Shown: one piece after another, positions 52,869-60,973 of the stretch
Layout: every line of letters begins with the position of its first letter
Numbering within the stretch: the first letter of the stretch is position 1
Assembly (NCBI RefSeq): GCF_037996645.1
Contig: NZ_JBBMXV010000006.1
Coordinates: forward strand, 244,587-308,586
Length of the DNA: 64,000 nt
Origin: Halalkalicoccus tibetensis
GTDB lineage: Archaea > Halobacteriota > Halobacteria > Halobacteriales > Halalkalicoccaceae
Direction of reading: 5' to 3'
Notes under the pieces: generated by a model
Databases searched by the model: none
Told to the model about the DNA's origin: nothing
What the model saw: only the letters and a program-made list of their open reading frames with translations
Position numbers and translations under genes: made by a program

Positions 52869-52968
52869 GCTGGCTCGCTGGCTGGTTCGTCGTCGGTGTC
52901 CTCACTATGATCGTGCTCGTTGCCGGCGCCATTGTTATCGGTGGCGCCCTCGCAGGTGGTCTATAATG
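52866..52968 (+). pseudogene. C-terminal end of a membrane protein cut by the IS remnant
   Basis: The plus strand reads WLAGWFVVGVLTMIVLVAGA and ends GGALAGGL with TAA overlapping the next ATG (TAATG). It is a hydrophobic helix pair whose gene begins in or beyond the transposase remnant, so the 5' part was lost at the insertion. Confidence 0.5.
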
Positions 52969-53361
52969 GCCCACCGAGTTCATTATACTCGCGACGAGCC
53001 CGGGACCAGCGTTGCTGCTGACATCCTCGAGATCGTCGAGTCGGGGCGCTGGGTGACGATCCGACTGAGCGGTGACGCGAGCATCTACTCAGAGCCGGCT
53101 CACGCGATCCGATTCATCACCCTCGATTTCGTCGCCCAGGGGCCCAGTGCAGTCACCGGGCCGACCGGCGACGATCTCGAGCACCTGATTCACTTCGTCG
53201 AGGGCGCTCGTCCCGACATCGACGACCGCGCGGTCGCAAGCGAGTACCGATTCCGAAACGGATGGCTGCAGTATGCCGAGCTCGAGAGCGGCGAGGACGT
53301 CCTTTGCCCGCCGGATGTCGTCGAGCCGATCGAGCTCGATACCGCGTCGATCGACGACTGA
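52966..53361 (+). CDS. Hypothetical 131-residue acidic protein
   Basis: ATG 52966 overlaps the stop of the truncated membrane gene, so it was the second gene of an operon. The sequence (MAHRVHYTRDEPGTSVAADI ... VTIRLSGDASIYSEPAHAIR ... LEHLIHFVEGARPDIDD) is typical acidic haloarchaeal protein with alternating strands and helices. No family was recognised. Loss of its upstream neighbour may have removed its promoter. Confidence 0.55.
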   Translation: MAHRVHYTRDEPGTSVAADILEIVESGRWVTIRLSGDASIYSEPAHAIRFITLDFVAQGPSAVTGPTGDDLEHLIHFVEGARPDIDDRAVASEYRFRNGWLQYAELESGEDVLCPPDVVEPIELDTASIDD

Positions 53362-53827
53362 CGCGCCCGCAGGCACCCCTCCCGGCGGAACTTTCTAGTT
53401 CGGCAGGAGCGTATAATTAAATGCCGTTGACACCACTGGACGACAGCCCCGCTTTTCTCAGGGCTTCTCTCACAGGCCCTCAGCTGGCCGCTAACCCGGA
53501 CGGCTGACCCCCTGTCTTGGCGCGTTATGCCTAACGGGCCCGCACAAGGTCGACGAACACAGCGGCCGCTCAGGACAGCCTCCGATAGCTATTTTGTGTG
53601 CGAGCGCGTGCCATAGCCTGCCAGTCGGCCCAGTACCCCGACCCAGTTGAAGCTGTGACCTCTCCGATTCGGAGAGGTTTCCGAGGTCATATCAATAGAT
53701 GATAGAGATATGTATTCTACTCTGAGTGTCTATAATCGCCAGATGTCGGTGAGATCGTGAATCACCATTGACGGGGGACCGGCAGGGCTACTTTTAATTA
53801 ATAGTTTTGATCTATAATACATCACAT
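53362..53827. other. Intergenic region with one strong hairpin
   Basis: Two GC-rich stretches (53440-53600) and the hairpin at 53658-53678 are present. A short frame at 53421 (28 codons) is too weak to call. The last ~150 bp are AT-rich and lead into the SDR promoter. Confidence 0.4.
53658..53678. terminator. Short perfect hairpin
   Basis: ACCTCTCCG and CGGAGAGGT pair perfectly around ATT. It lies 300 bp after the 52966 gene and 200 bp before the SDR gene, with a weak T-run (TTT) after it; it may be a terminator or a regulator site. Confidence 0.4.
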
Positions 53828-53844
53828 AACTTAAAATAAGTTAC
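53828..53844. promoter_or_regulatory. Palindrome in the SDR promoter
   Basis: TAACTTA (53828-53834) and TAAGTTA (53838-53844) are perfect arms around AAA, 31 bp before the SDR ATG at 53876. It overlaps the expected TATA/BRE position. The sequence differs from the TTGATT palindromes of the P450 genes, so another regulator may act here. Confidence 0.5.
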
Positions 53845-53875
53845 TTTTATGCACAGATCAGTGGTAGGTTATAGC

Positions 53876-54658
53876 ATGGCAGAGTTATTAACAGACAAGA
53901 CAGCAGTCGTGACGGGTGCTGCAAGCGGAAACGGACGGCAGATCTCCCTTGCATTCGCATGCCATGGCGCGGATGTCGTCGTAGCGGACATCCAGCCCGA
54001 ACCTAGAGAGGGCGGCACGCCAACCCATGAGAAAATCGCTAGCGAGACGGATACTACTGCTGATGCGACTTATGTTGAATGTGACGTGACGAACACCGAC
54101 GACCTCGAAGAAGCAGTCGAGGCCGCCGAAGAGTTCGGCGGTGTCGAAGTGATGGTGAACAACGCTGGCATATTCCGTGACGAGGACTTCCTCGATGTGA
54201 CCGAAGACGAGTACGACCAGCTAATGGATATTAACGCGAAAGGCGTGTTCTTCGGCGCGCAGGCCGCCGCCAAACGGATGGTCGAACGCGATCGCGGCGG
54301 ATCGATCATCAATATATCGAGCGTTGCAGGCCTCGAAGGAAGCGGGGAATATCCGACTTACTGCACCTCGAAAGGGGCCGTTCGACTTCTCACCTACTCA
54401 CTAGCTAGCGCGCTGGGCCCAAACAATATTCGTGTGAACGGGATTCACCCCGGGATCATCGAGACGACGATGACATCCGAGGACGTGCCCATCGTCGGGG
54501 CTGAGCTCGGCGAACAGTTCCTCGAAACGGTCCCCTTGCGCCGAAACGGCCAGCCCGAGGACGTCGCCGACGCGGCCGTTTTGCTGGCGAGCGACCTCGC
54601 CAGTTACGTCACCGCTATATCATTTGTCGTCGATGGCGGAATGACGAACACTCAATAG
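53876..54658 (+). CDS. Short-chain dehydrogenase/reductase 1
   Basis: The protein has 260 residues from ATG 53876; an in-frame ATG at 53849 would start too close to the palindrome. The NAD(P) motif is TGAASGNG (13-20), with NNAG near 92, the catalytic Ser in NISSVAG (about 144) and YCTSK (Tyr about 161, Lys about 165). The C-terminal FVVDGG is typical of classical SDRs. It is at the edge of the TetR/P450 cluster and could oxidise an alcohol made by a P450; substrate unknown. Confidence 0.87.
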   Translation: MAELLTDKTAVVTGAASGNGRQISLAFACHGADVVVADIQPEPREGGTPTHEKIASETDTTADATYVECDVTNTDDLEEAVEAAEEFGGVEVMVNNAGIFRDEDFLDVTEDEYDQLMDINAKGVFFGAQAAAKRMVERDRGGSIINISSVAGLEGSGEYPTYCTSKGAVRLLTYSLASALGPNNIRVNGIHPGIIETTMTSEDVPIVGAELGEQFLETVPLRRNGQPEDVADAAVLLASDLASYVTAISFVVDGGMTNTQ

Positions 54659-55072
54659 CAACTATCACAGACCTATAGATTATTGAATAATTCTCAGATG
54701 AGCTGATAGATTCGCCTCGCTTAACTCACTCATGGCCCGAGACGTGGACGGGTTCATAGGGGTCCTCGAGGTCTTTCCGATCGGCGAGGGCGGGCGATGT
54801 CACTTCGGGCGCGGGGATTGTCTTGCGAATCTTCTGATCCCACATCCGGGACCCTTCGAAGAACTCAGACGGTGGCCCCGCGTCGCCACAACCGGCGCCA
54901 ACAACGTGAGGACGCAGGTACGTCCCGTGAACGGCTGGTGACGGTTCCAGCCAGGGACCCTCTTAGAAAATCTCACTCTCGACAACAGTTGTCCAGGGAG
55001 AGGAGGGCTCTTTTAATGTTCCATGATAACATTTAACTATAGGGAACGATAATTATCGACCAGTATATAGGG
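54659..55072. other. Intergenic region with element copy B and a possible gene scrap
   Basis: The minus strand at about 54735-54903 stays open (VGAGCGDAGPPSEFFEGSRM, then WDQKIRKTIPAPEVTSPALA) and has haloarchaeal codon use, but no family was recognised and there is no start or end, so it may be a gene fragment. The 85-bp element follows at 54914-54999. Confidence 0.4.
54914..54999 (+). repeat. 85-bp conserved structured element, copy B
   Basis: The core TCCCGTGAACGGCTGGTGAC is identical to copy A. The next hairpin has GGTT/AGCC in place of GGCT/AGCC, so pairing is kept through a G-U. The far arm (CAACAGT) pairs less well with GCTGGTG than in the other copies. No PIN gene is next to this copy. 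Confidence 0.65.
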
Positions 55073-55363
55073 ATGAGCAAACCCATTCCCCCATCAACCG
55101 ATCGTGGAGAACAAGTAGCTCCTCATCAAGACGGGGAAGGCGACGATAATCCGCTTAGAGACTACGGATTTGCAGTCATCAGCCTCGTGATTACGGCTAC
55201 GTTGGTGACCGTACTGTTCCCGGGTTCTGCTATTGCAGGAGAACCAGTCAGTGCTCTCGATTCCACATGGTTGCTTAGTTTGGTTCTTGGTTGCTGGCTG
55301 GCACTGTGGATCTGCCTTCAGACTCTCTGGGCATGGAGTGACAATATCTTGAATATAGTATAG
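55073..55363 (+). CDS. Small membrane protein
   Basis: The protein has 96 residues. A polar acidic start (about 1-30) is followed by two membrane helices, about 31-52 (YGFAVISLVITATLVTVLF) and 64-87 (WLLSLVLGCWLALWICLQTL). The Trp-rich ending WAWSDNILNIV is cytoplasmic or interfacial. No family was recognised. An AT-rich promoter-like region precedes it. Confidence 0.55.
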   Translation: MSKPIPPSTDRGEQVAPHQDGEGDDNPLRDYGFAVISLVITATLVTVLFPGSAIAGEPVSALDSTWLLSLVLGCWLALWICLQTLWAWSDNILNIV

Positions 55364-55457
55364 GGCCTTGTGAAGGCGCTGTGCTCATATGAGTCGCCGA
55401 TACCAGTAAAGAAAGCGACAAGCAGAATTTACAGAGGAGTGGTCTCTCTGGCCGTTA

Positions 55458-55525
55458 GCTCCCGTGGGTGCGGATCACCTCTCTAACAGGGCACAATCTC
55501 TCTCACACGAACACGGCCGTCGAGT
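55458..55525 (+). repeat. Degenerate repeat, related to 39582-39650
   Basis: It shares CCCGTG, GCGGAT, CTCTAACAGG and CACGAAC...CGG with the stretch before element copy A. In this region it lies after, not before, the 85-bp element, so the order differs. Confidence 0.4.
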
Positions 55526-55636
55526 CTAGTATTTCTACTTTCTAATTCAGAGCCTGCTGGTACCACTTAGAGGAATTTTCCCTCACTGATCGTAAAGAGA
55601 GGCTTATGAACCATTGCTCTACATACTGTCGATACG

Positions 55637-56257
55637 ATGAGTAGCTATCCTGAGACTAAACAACGCATTAGAGAAGCTGCCTTCCGTGCGCTCACTACGC
55701 ACGGGTACGCGGATCTCTCGATCAAAGATATTGGTGACGAACTCGGTCAAAATCCATCCCTGATATACCATTATTTCGATAGCAAAGACGAACTCCTGCT
55801 TTCAATGCTTGATGTCTTTGTCGAGATTTTCGTCGGTCAACGAGCTGAGCAGCCGATTACTGACCCAGAAGCAGAACTACGAGAGTTCATTGATCAAGTT
55901 CTCTCTCCTCAACCAGAGCAAATCGAACAGGTCATGTTCTCCCCACCAGCCGATATCCAACAGGGAGTTTCGCGAGTATTCGTCGAACTATGGGCCCATG
56001 CGACGTGGGATGACGAATTCCGAGCAGAAACTACACGAGTGGAAAGTCGACTCAGAGAAACGGTCATTCAGATACTCCGTGCCGGCATCGAACTCGAGCA
56101 GTTCCAACCAGTGGAACCGGAGCAGACAGCAGATCATCTTCTCTTTCTGCTCAAACAAACGATCCACACTCGTACGACGACGAACCGAGATGCCGTCACC
56201 GAGCGTGGTCAAATGATTATCGATCGTGTGATAGACGATATTTCAGTAGAGAGTTAG
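55637..56257 (+). CDS. TetR/AcrR-family transcription regulator
   Basis: The protein has 206 residues. The N-terminal helix-turn-helix is LSIKDIGDELGQNPSLIYHY then FDSKDEL (about 24-50); the rest is the helical ligand-binding and dimer domain. ATG 55637 gives the usual MSSYPETKQRIREAAF start. It is the likely owner of the TTGATT palindromes before the two P450s (56352, 59075) and the SDR (60237). A decayed paralogue start is at 62988. The ligand is unknown. Confidence 0.9.
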   Translation: MSSYPETKQRIREAAFRALTTHGYADLSIKDIGDELGQNPSLIYHYFDSKDELLLSMLDVFVEIFVGQRAEQPITDPEAELREFIDQVLSPQPEQIEQVMFSPPADIQQGVSRVFVELWAHATWDDEFRAETTRVESRLRETVIQILRAGIELEQFQPVEPEQTADHLLFLLKQTIHTRTTTNRDAVTERGQMIIDRVIDDISVES

Positions 56258-56351
56258 TCACAAGGCTGCTGCTGCTATAGTTTCGACGATCGCTTCACGT
56301 CTTCTTCCCATTACAGTGCCATTAGCCCACGACGGTACCAAAAGACCCATA

Positions 56352-56371
56352 TTGATTAATCGATCAATTAA
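56352..56371. promoter_or_regulatory. Palindromic operator before P450 A
   Basis: TTGATTAATCGATCAATTAA ends 3 bp before the ATG at 56375. The same 20 bp, and three more bases (CGT), recur on the minus strand before the second P450 (59072-59094). The arms TTGATTaATCGATcAATTAA are near-perfectly symmetrical, as for a TetR dimer. It would cover the transcription start of a leaderless mRNA. Confidence 0.75.
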
Positions 56372-56374
56372 CGT

Positions 56375-57604
56375 ATGCAGTCATCTGGATCAGTCGTTGG
56401 AGTGGGTCAGGCACCGGAAGCCATTCGAAGCCGCGACAGGCAGCTCTCGCCGTTCGAATGGTACGCTGAGATGCGTCAGGAAACTCCCGTTTGTTACGAC
56501 GAACGACGGGAAACATGGGACGTGTTCCGATACGAAGACGTAAACCACGTTCTCAAAGATCATGATGCGTTCACAGCTAATCGCACACTGGAGGCCGATG
56601 AATCCTCAAATGGCGGTAGTGATGAGATGCCGATGTTGCAGACGATGATCACAACAGGCCCACCGGAACACAACCGCCTGCGGGGATTTATCGACGAACG
56701 GTTCCAGCCGGGAGCGATACGGGAGTACCAGCCCCAAGTAGAGAAGGTAACAGCGGAGTTGCTGGATGACCTCGAAAACAAGCAGCAGTTCGATTTTGTC
56801 GACGAGTTCGCAATTCCGGTTCCGGTCATCGTCATCGCCGAGCTGCTGGGGATTCCCGCTGACCGCCGCGAGCAGTTCAAGGAATGGTCGGATGCACTCG
56901 TTGCACGGCCCGAAGACGACACACAAGAGGAGATACAACGGGTCCAGCAAGGACAGCAACAGGCCCAACAGGAAATGGGCAGGTACTTCGCGAAGTTATT
57001 GGAAGAGCGCCAGGGGGGTGACGGCGATGACCTCGTTACGCTCGCAGCGAACGCAGAGGAGCTATCCAGAGGCGAAAAGGTCGGGTTCTGCATCCTCCTT
57101 CTTCTCGCAGGCAACATCACAACGACGAACCTCCTCACTAACACGATCTGGTCGTTCGAGGAAGAGGGAATCACAAATGACGTTCGAACGGGAGCGATCG
57201 ATCACGAACAGGCCATCGAAGAGGCGCTTCGATATCGGTCCCCGATCCAGTCATTAAAACGAATCGCTACGGAGGACGTCGAACTGAACGGCCAACAAAT
57301 CCAGACTGGGGACATCCTGACGCTCTGGTTGGGTGCTGCAAACCGTGACCCGGAGGTCTTCGATGATCCCGAGGAGTTCCGACCCGAGCGAGGGTCCAAC
57401 CGGCACATCGCGTTCGGAACGGGAGTCCACTTTTGTTTAGGTGCTCATCTCGCACGGATGGAAGCAGACGTCGCCATAGAGCAGTTGCTTGAGCGCTTTG
57501 ATCGGCTGGACGCGGATCTCTCGGATCTTCAACCGTTGAGTAGTCTCTACGGTCTCGAATCGCTCCCCTGTGAAGTGAGCATGAACGCTCATTCAGAAAG
57601 ATAG
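56375..57604 (+). CDS. Cytochrome P450 A
   Basis: The protein has 409 residues, a soluble bacterial-type class I P450. The I-helix motif is LLLAGNITTTN (about 243-253), with Asn-Ile where most have His/Glu-Glu/Thr before the Thr pair. The K-helix is EEALRYRSPIQ and the haem loop is FGTGVHFCLGAHLARME with Cys354. It has the fold of CYP107/CYP109-like terpene or steroid hydroxylases, but the substrate cannot be told. It follows the TetR gene by about 115 bp and converges with P450 B. Confidence 0.9.
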   Translation: MQSSGSVVGVGQAPEAIRSRDRQLSPFEWYAEMRQETPVCYDERRETWDVFRYEDVNHVLKDHDAFTANRTLEADESSNGGSDEMPMLQTMITTGPPEHNRLRGFIDERFQPGAIREYQPQVEKVTAELLDDLENKQQFDFVDEFAIPVPVIVIAELLGIPADRREQFKEWSDALVARPEDDTQEEIQRVQQGQQQAQQEMGRYFAKLLEERQGGDGDDLVTLAANAEELSRGEKVGFCILLLLAGNITTTNLLTNTIWSFEEEGITNDVRTGAIDHEQAIEEALRYRSPIQSLKRIATEDVELNGQQIQTGDILTLWLGAANRDPEVFDDPEEFRPERGSNRHIAFGTGVHFCLGAHLARMEADVAIEQLLERFDRLDADLSDLQPLSSLYGLESLPCEVSMNAHSER

Positions 57605-57688
57605 GCTGATATCGCCAGTTATTCTATTCGCGTATCTCCGTAGTAGATCTCGGGCCACCGAGTGATAGGCGACCGGTTACTCGGCCGC

Positions 57689-57835
57689 TCAGTAGCCGTC
57701 CGTGAGTAGTGTATGCCTTTCTCTGTTTGGTACCTTGTAGATCACAGTCATGTACTGTCGATCGACGGTGGTCATGTGGCCGATTGAATAGCGTCCGTAT
57801 TCGACCTTTGTGATAGCCAGCGCGACGTCCGCCAT
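57689..57835 (-). CDS. Possible 48-residue protein between the P450 genes
   Basis: The frame MADVALAITKVEYGRYSIGH then MTTVDRQYMTVIYKVPNRER has haloarchaeal codon use and a beta-rich pattern. Its start is 45 bp beyond the stop of P450 B on the same strand, so it could be the second gene of that operon. No family was recognised. Confidence 0.4.
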   Translation of the reverse strand: MADVALAITKVEYGRYSIGHMTTVDRQYMTVIYKVPNRERHTLLTDGY

Positions 57836-57879
57836 TTGTGTGAGCGAGGCGAACGAAAACCGACGTGGCCCGATCGAAG

Positions 57880-59073
57880 CTAATTATGCGGATGAAACGT
57901 CATCGGGAGACGATCGAATCCATAGCTAGTCGCTAGCTCGACGGGCTCAGAAGGACCCTCGTTGACCTCGAGTCGTTCGACGCGATCCGTGACGGCATCG
58001 AGAATGATATCCCCCTCCAGCTTCGCGAGCGGCGCACCGAGACAGTAGTGAGGACCGAACCCGAACGCGATGTGACGATTCGGCCTCCGATCGGGACAGA
58101 ACTGATCTGGATCGTCGAAGACGTCGGGGTCCCGATTGGCCGACCCAATCCAGGAGACGATCCGCTCGCCTTCGGGAATCTCCGTTCCGCTTAGTTCGAC
58201 CGCTTCAGCCGTTCGTCGCCCGGAGATCGACTGTACCGGTCCTCGATACCGGAGAACCTCGTCGAACACTGTCCGCCGGTCGAGCTCGCCATCGCGGAGT
58301 CGCTCGTACTCCCCGGTTTCCTCCAGCGTCCAAAGGGCGTTCCCGACGGCGTGGGTCGTCGTCGAGTGGCCGGCGAGAAAGAGAAAGACACAGAACGCCC
58401 GCTGTTCGGACGGCGAAAGCGTCGGTTCGTCGTCCGCTTCCGAACCCGCGATGACCGAGATCAAGTCACTTTCCGGATTCTGGCGACGCTCATCGAGGAG
58501 ATTACCGAAGTATTCGTACATCTTTCCCACCCCTTCCATGATGGCATCGCGCCCAGCCTCGTCGCCAGTCATCGCGCCGGACCACTGTCTGACCAGGTCC
58601 CAGTCGTCCTCGGGAACACCCAAAAGCCGGGAGATTGTTAGGACGGTTACCGGGGCGGTCAGCTCGCCGATAACATCAATCTCCCTTCCATCTTCGAGTG
58701 CTCGATCGAGGCGGTCGTCGACGATCGATCGAATCGACGGGCGAAGCTCCTCGAGGTTTCCTGGCTGGAAGTACTCCTCGACGACACCCCGAAGCCGGTC
58801 GTGCTCCGGCGGGTTCTCGTCGATGAGGAGCGTTCCCAGGTTTCCGTTCGGATCGAAGTCCGACGCACCCGTCGAGGTGAATGTCTCGTAATCGGAGAGC
58901 GCCCGCTTGACGTCATCGTAGCGAAAAACGTCCCAGCAGTCGCGACTCTCGTCGTATCGAACGGGTTCGGTCTCGCGCATCGTCTCGTACCACGGAAACG
59001 GGTCCATCAGCCGTTCTTCCGCGGTGAGTTCGTCCGGTGGTCGCATATCAGGTCCAGGATTTTGCTGGCTCAC
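57880..59073 (-). CDS. Cytochrome P450 B
   Basis: The protein has 397 residues from GTG 59073. An upstream ATG at 59097 would translate the operator itself (LINRSI), so the GTG directly after it, or ATG 59046, is preferred; P450 A starts at the same place relative to the same palindrome. The I-helix is LFLAGHSTTTHAV, the K-helix EVLRYRGPVQ and the haem loop FGFGPHYCLGAPLAKLE (Cys about 344). It is about as long as P450 A and clearly homologous, suggesting duplication and divergence. Soluble, class I. Confidence 0.88.
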   Translation of the reverse strand: MSQQNPGPDMRPPDELTAEERLMDPFPWYETMRETEPVRYDESRDCWDVFRYDDVKRALSDYETFTSTGASDFDPNGNLGTLLIDENPPEHDRLRGVVEEYFQPGNLEELRPSIRSIVDDRLDRALEDGREIDVIGELTAPVTVLTISRLLGVPEDDWDLVRQWSGAMTGDEAGRDAIMEGVGKMYEYFGNLLDERRQNPESDLISVIAGSEADDEPTLSPSEQRAFCVFLFLAGHSTTTHAVGNALWTLEETGEYERLRDGELDRRTVFDEVLRYRGPVQSISGRRTAEAVELSGTEIPEGERIVSWIGSANRDPDVFDDPDQFCPDRRPNRHIAFGFGPHYCLGAPLAKLEGDIILDAVTDRVERLEVNEGPSEPVELATSYGFDRLPMTFHPHN

Positions 59074-59074
59074 G

Positions 59075-59094
59075 TTAATTGATCGATTAATCAA
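59075..59094. promoter_or_regulatory. Palindromic operator before P450 B
   Basis: On the minus strand this reads TTGATTAATCGATCAATTAA, identical to 56352-56371, and the next three bases CGT are also the same. The GTG start lies directly after it. Confidence 0.75.
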
Positions 59095-59386
59095 CATCGT
59101 AGGTCTTTCGGTTGCCGTGCTCCCGGTCGGCCCTGCAGTCAGAACGACCGATATTCACTATGAGGGTCGGCGCGGTGGTCGACCGTACGACGTGGAACTG
59201 ATCGACATCCCGACCAAGGAAGGTAACGACGGTTCCACAGACTACAGGGGACCACAACGATATGGCCCACGGGTTCGTGACGTTCCACGAGGTCGATCAG
59301 GCTCGCAAGGCGATCAGGGACCTCGGCGGCGATCTCGCGGAGCTGCTCACCGGGAACTGACGTCCGGCACTATCGTGTGCGCTATC
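59095..59386. other. Intergenic region between divergent P450 B and convergent SDR 2
   Basis: A plus-strand frame near 59261-59362 (MAHGFVTFHEVDQARKAIRD then LGGDLAELLTGN) could be the end of a lost gene; it has haloarchaeal composition but no recognised family. Nothing else is seen. Confidence 0.4.
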
Positions 59387-60223
59387 TCAGTCGGCTGCCT
59401 GACCACCGTCGACGGGCAACGTGTGGCCGGTGATATAGGAGGCATCGGATGAACAGAGGAACGCGACTGCGCCGGCCATCTCCTCCGGTCGAGCGATGCG
59501 GTCCATCGGTACGTCCCGCATGGCTGACGTATCGAAATTCATCCGGCGTGTCTGAATTACCATCCGGATCAGTTCGACGGCCGTTCTGATCCGATCAAGC
59601 ATCGGTATCGGCGATTCGCTGGCTCTGCTCAACAGGCCCGACTGGATGTTCGTTCGTGTCGGACCGGGCGCGATCGCATTGATACGGACGCCCCGATCGG
59701 CGTACTCGAGGGCGGCCGATTTCGTCAAGCCGACGACACCATGTTTGCTGGCCGAGTAACTGGCGAGGCCGCTCATGCCGACCAAGCCGGACTCGGAGGC
59801 CGTGTTGACGATCGCGCCGCCGCCTTGCTCCTCCATGACTGGGAGCTCGGCCTTCATGCACGTCCAGACGCCCTTTAGGTTGATCCGGACGATCCGCTCC
59901 CACTGTTCGTCAGTGATGTCCTCGATTCCCGAGAATCCCGTGAGAATCCCTGCGTTATTGTGCGCGAACTCAAGGCTCCCGTAGGTGTCGACCGCGACGT
60001 CGACCATTCGTTCGACAGACTCGGAATCGGAGACGTCGACTTCGACAAACGTCGCGTTACCGCCCGCATCCTCGATGAGATCGACCGTCTTACGGCCCCC
60101 TTCTTCGTCGACGTCCGTGACGACGACGTTCGCCCCTTCCTCCGCGAAGCGCCGTGCTGATTCGCGTCCAATGCCCGATGCGGCTCCCGTTACGACGGCA
60201 GTCTTCCTATCTAATCCATTCAT
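59387..60223 (-). CDS. Short-chain dehydrogenase/reductase 2
   Basis: The protein has 278 residues. TGAASGIG (12-19) binds the cofactor, DVDEE near 37-41 suggests NAD preference, NNAG is near 92, the catalytic Ser is in NTASESG, and YSASK (about 159-163) gives Tyr and Lys. It has an insertion (about 195-235, SGLLSRASESPIPMLDRIRT) seen in steroid- and terpene-type SDRs. The palindrome at 60237-60256 lies 14 bp before the ATG, so it is probably co-regulated with the P450s. Confidence 0.88.
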   Translation of the reverse strand: MNGLDRKTAVVTGAASGIGRESARRFAEEGANVVVTDVDEEGGRKTVDLIEDAGGNATFVEVDVSDSESVERMVDVAVDTYGSLEFAHNNAGILTGFSGIEDITDEQWERIVRINLKGVWTCMKAELPVMEEQGGGAIVNTASESGLVGMSGLASYSASKHGVVGLTKSAALEYADRGVRINAIAPGPTRTNIQSGLLSRASESPIPMLDRIRTAVELIRMVIQTRRMNFDTSAMRDVPMDRIARPEEMAGAVAFLCSSDASYITGHTLPVDGGQAAD

Positions 60224-60236
60224 GAGTTATCCCTTT

Positions 60237-60256
60237 TTGATTGATTACTCAATCAA
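60237..60256. promoter_or_regulatory. Palindromic operator before SDR 2
   Basis: TTGATTGATTACTCAATCAA has perfect 8-bp arms TTGATTGA/TCAATCAA around TTAC. It shares the TTGATT half-site with the P450 operators but has a different centre, so it is the most divergent of the three. Confidence 0.7.
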
Positions 60257-60373
60257 TAAGAGTTCTCATATGATAGTCGTCTTGGATTTCCGGTGAGCCT
60301 TTGAGCTATAGAGGCGTTCTACGCCCAACAACAAGTATCTCTAAGCTTTAACGTAGATATCGGGACGGTATTC

Positions 60374-60455
60374 GCAGGTATGTCCCGTGAGCGGCTGGTG
60401 ACGGCTCTAGCCACCTACTTAAGAGATCCACTCCTGACACCAGCTGCCCGTGGAC
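60374..60455 (+). repeat. 85-bp conserved structured element, copy C
   Basis: The core is TCCCGTGAGCGGCTGGTGAC, one base from copies A and B. GGCT/AGCC and GCTGGTG/CACCAGC pairings are kept. It ends 8 bp from the stop of the intact PIN gene on the opposite strand, the same arrangement as copy A with its dead PIN gene. Confidence 0.65.
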
Positions 60456-60463
60456 TGGTCCGG

Positions 60464-60973
60464 TTACAGATCATCTGCGAGCAAGTCTTCAATGAACCGG
60501 AAGCCGTTCACGAACGTGACCGAATCACCATACCCCTTACTGGCCAAGACGGTCTCGGCTCCTTCACCAGCGGCACTATCAGTTGTATAGATGTAGACCG
60601 CAGTCGCTGTGCCTGTACTGAGGTATTGGGCCGCGAGCGCAGCCAGGGCGGCGTCAGCCCGCTCGATCTCGTCCGCTGGCCGGTCGTCAGCGTTCGCGAT
60701 GTATCGCTGGACACCATCCATCGTTCGGGAAACGATAGACTGAGAAAACTCGAGTGGCGCTGCGACTGCCGTCCACCCCTCTTCGATCGCCGTATCGACG
60801 GGCAGTGTCCGGATATCGGGCTCGTCGGTGGCAAGCTCGTCATACACTCGTTCAGGGAGGACGAACGTGATGTCGTTGCGGCGGGCAAACCGCCGGACGG
60901 TTTGATACCGGCTGTTCGATGGCTGACCCATTGCGACGAACAAGCCAGTATCAGCAATATGGAGATGGCTCAC
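60464..60973 (-). CDS. PIN-domain-like nuclease, probable toxin
   Basis: The protein has 169 residues. Asp residues typical of PIN nucleases are in HIADTGLFVAMG (about 7), VYDELAT (Glu near 44), ERADAALAALA (about 108) and YTTDSAAGEGAE (about 132). VapC-like toxins cut tRNA or mRNA. The upstream winged-helix gene overlaps it by 4 bp and is the likely antitoxin or regulator. The conserved 85-bp element lies directly past its stop. Confidence 0.75.
   Translation of the reverse strand: MSHLHIADTGLFVAMGQPSNSRYQTVRRFARRNDITFVLPERVYDELATDEPDIRTLPVDTAIEEGWTAVAAPLEFSQSIVSRTMDGVQRYIANADDRPADEIERADAALAALAAQYLSTGTATAVYIYTTDSAAGEGAETVLASKGYGDSVTFVNGFRFIEDLLADDL

Noticed and set aside
53421..53507. 28-codon frame starting MPLTPLDDSPAFLRASLTGP
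   Set aside because: The TATA-like bases directly abut the ATG and there is no similarity to anything recognised, so it was not called.
59074..59097. ATG at 59097 as the start of P450 B
   Set aside because: The added residues (LINRSI...) are a translation of the operator palindrome shared with P450 A; the start after it is preferred.
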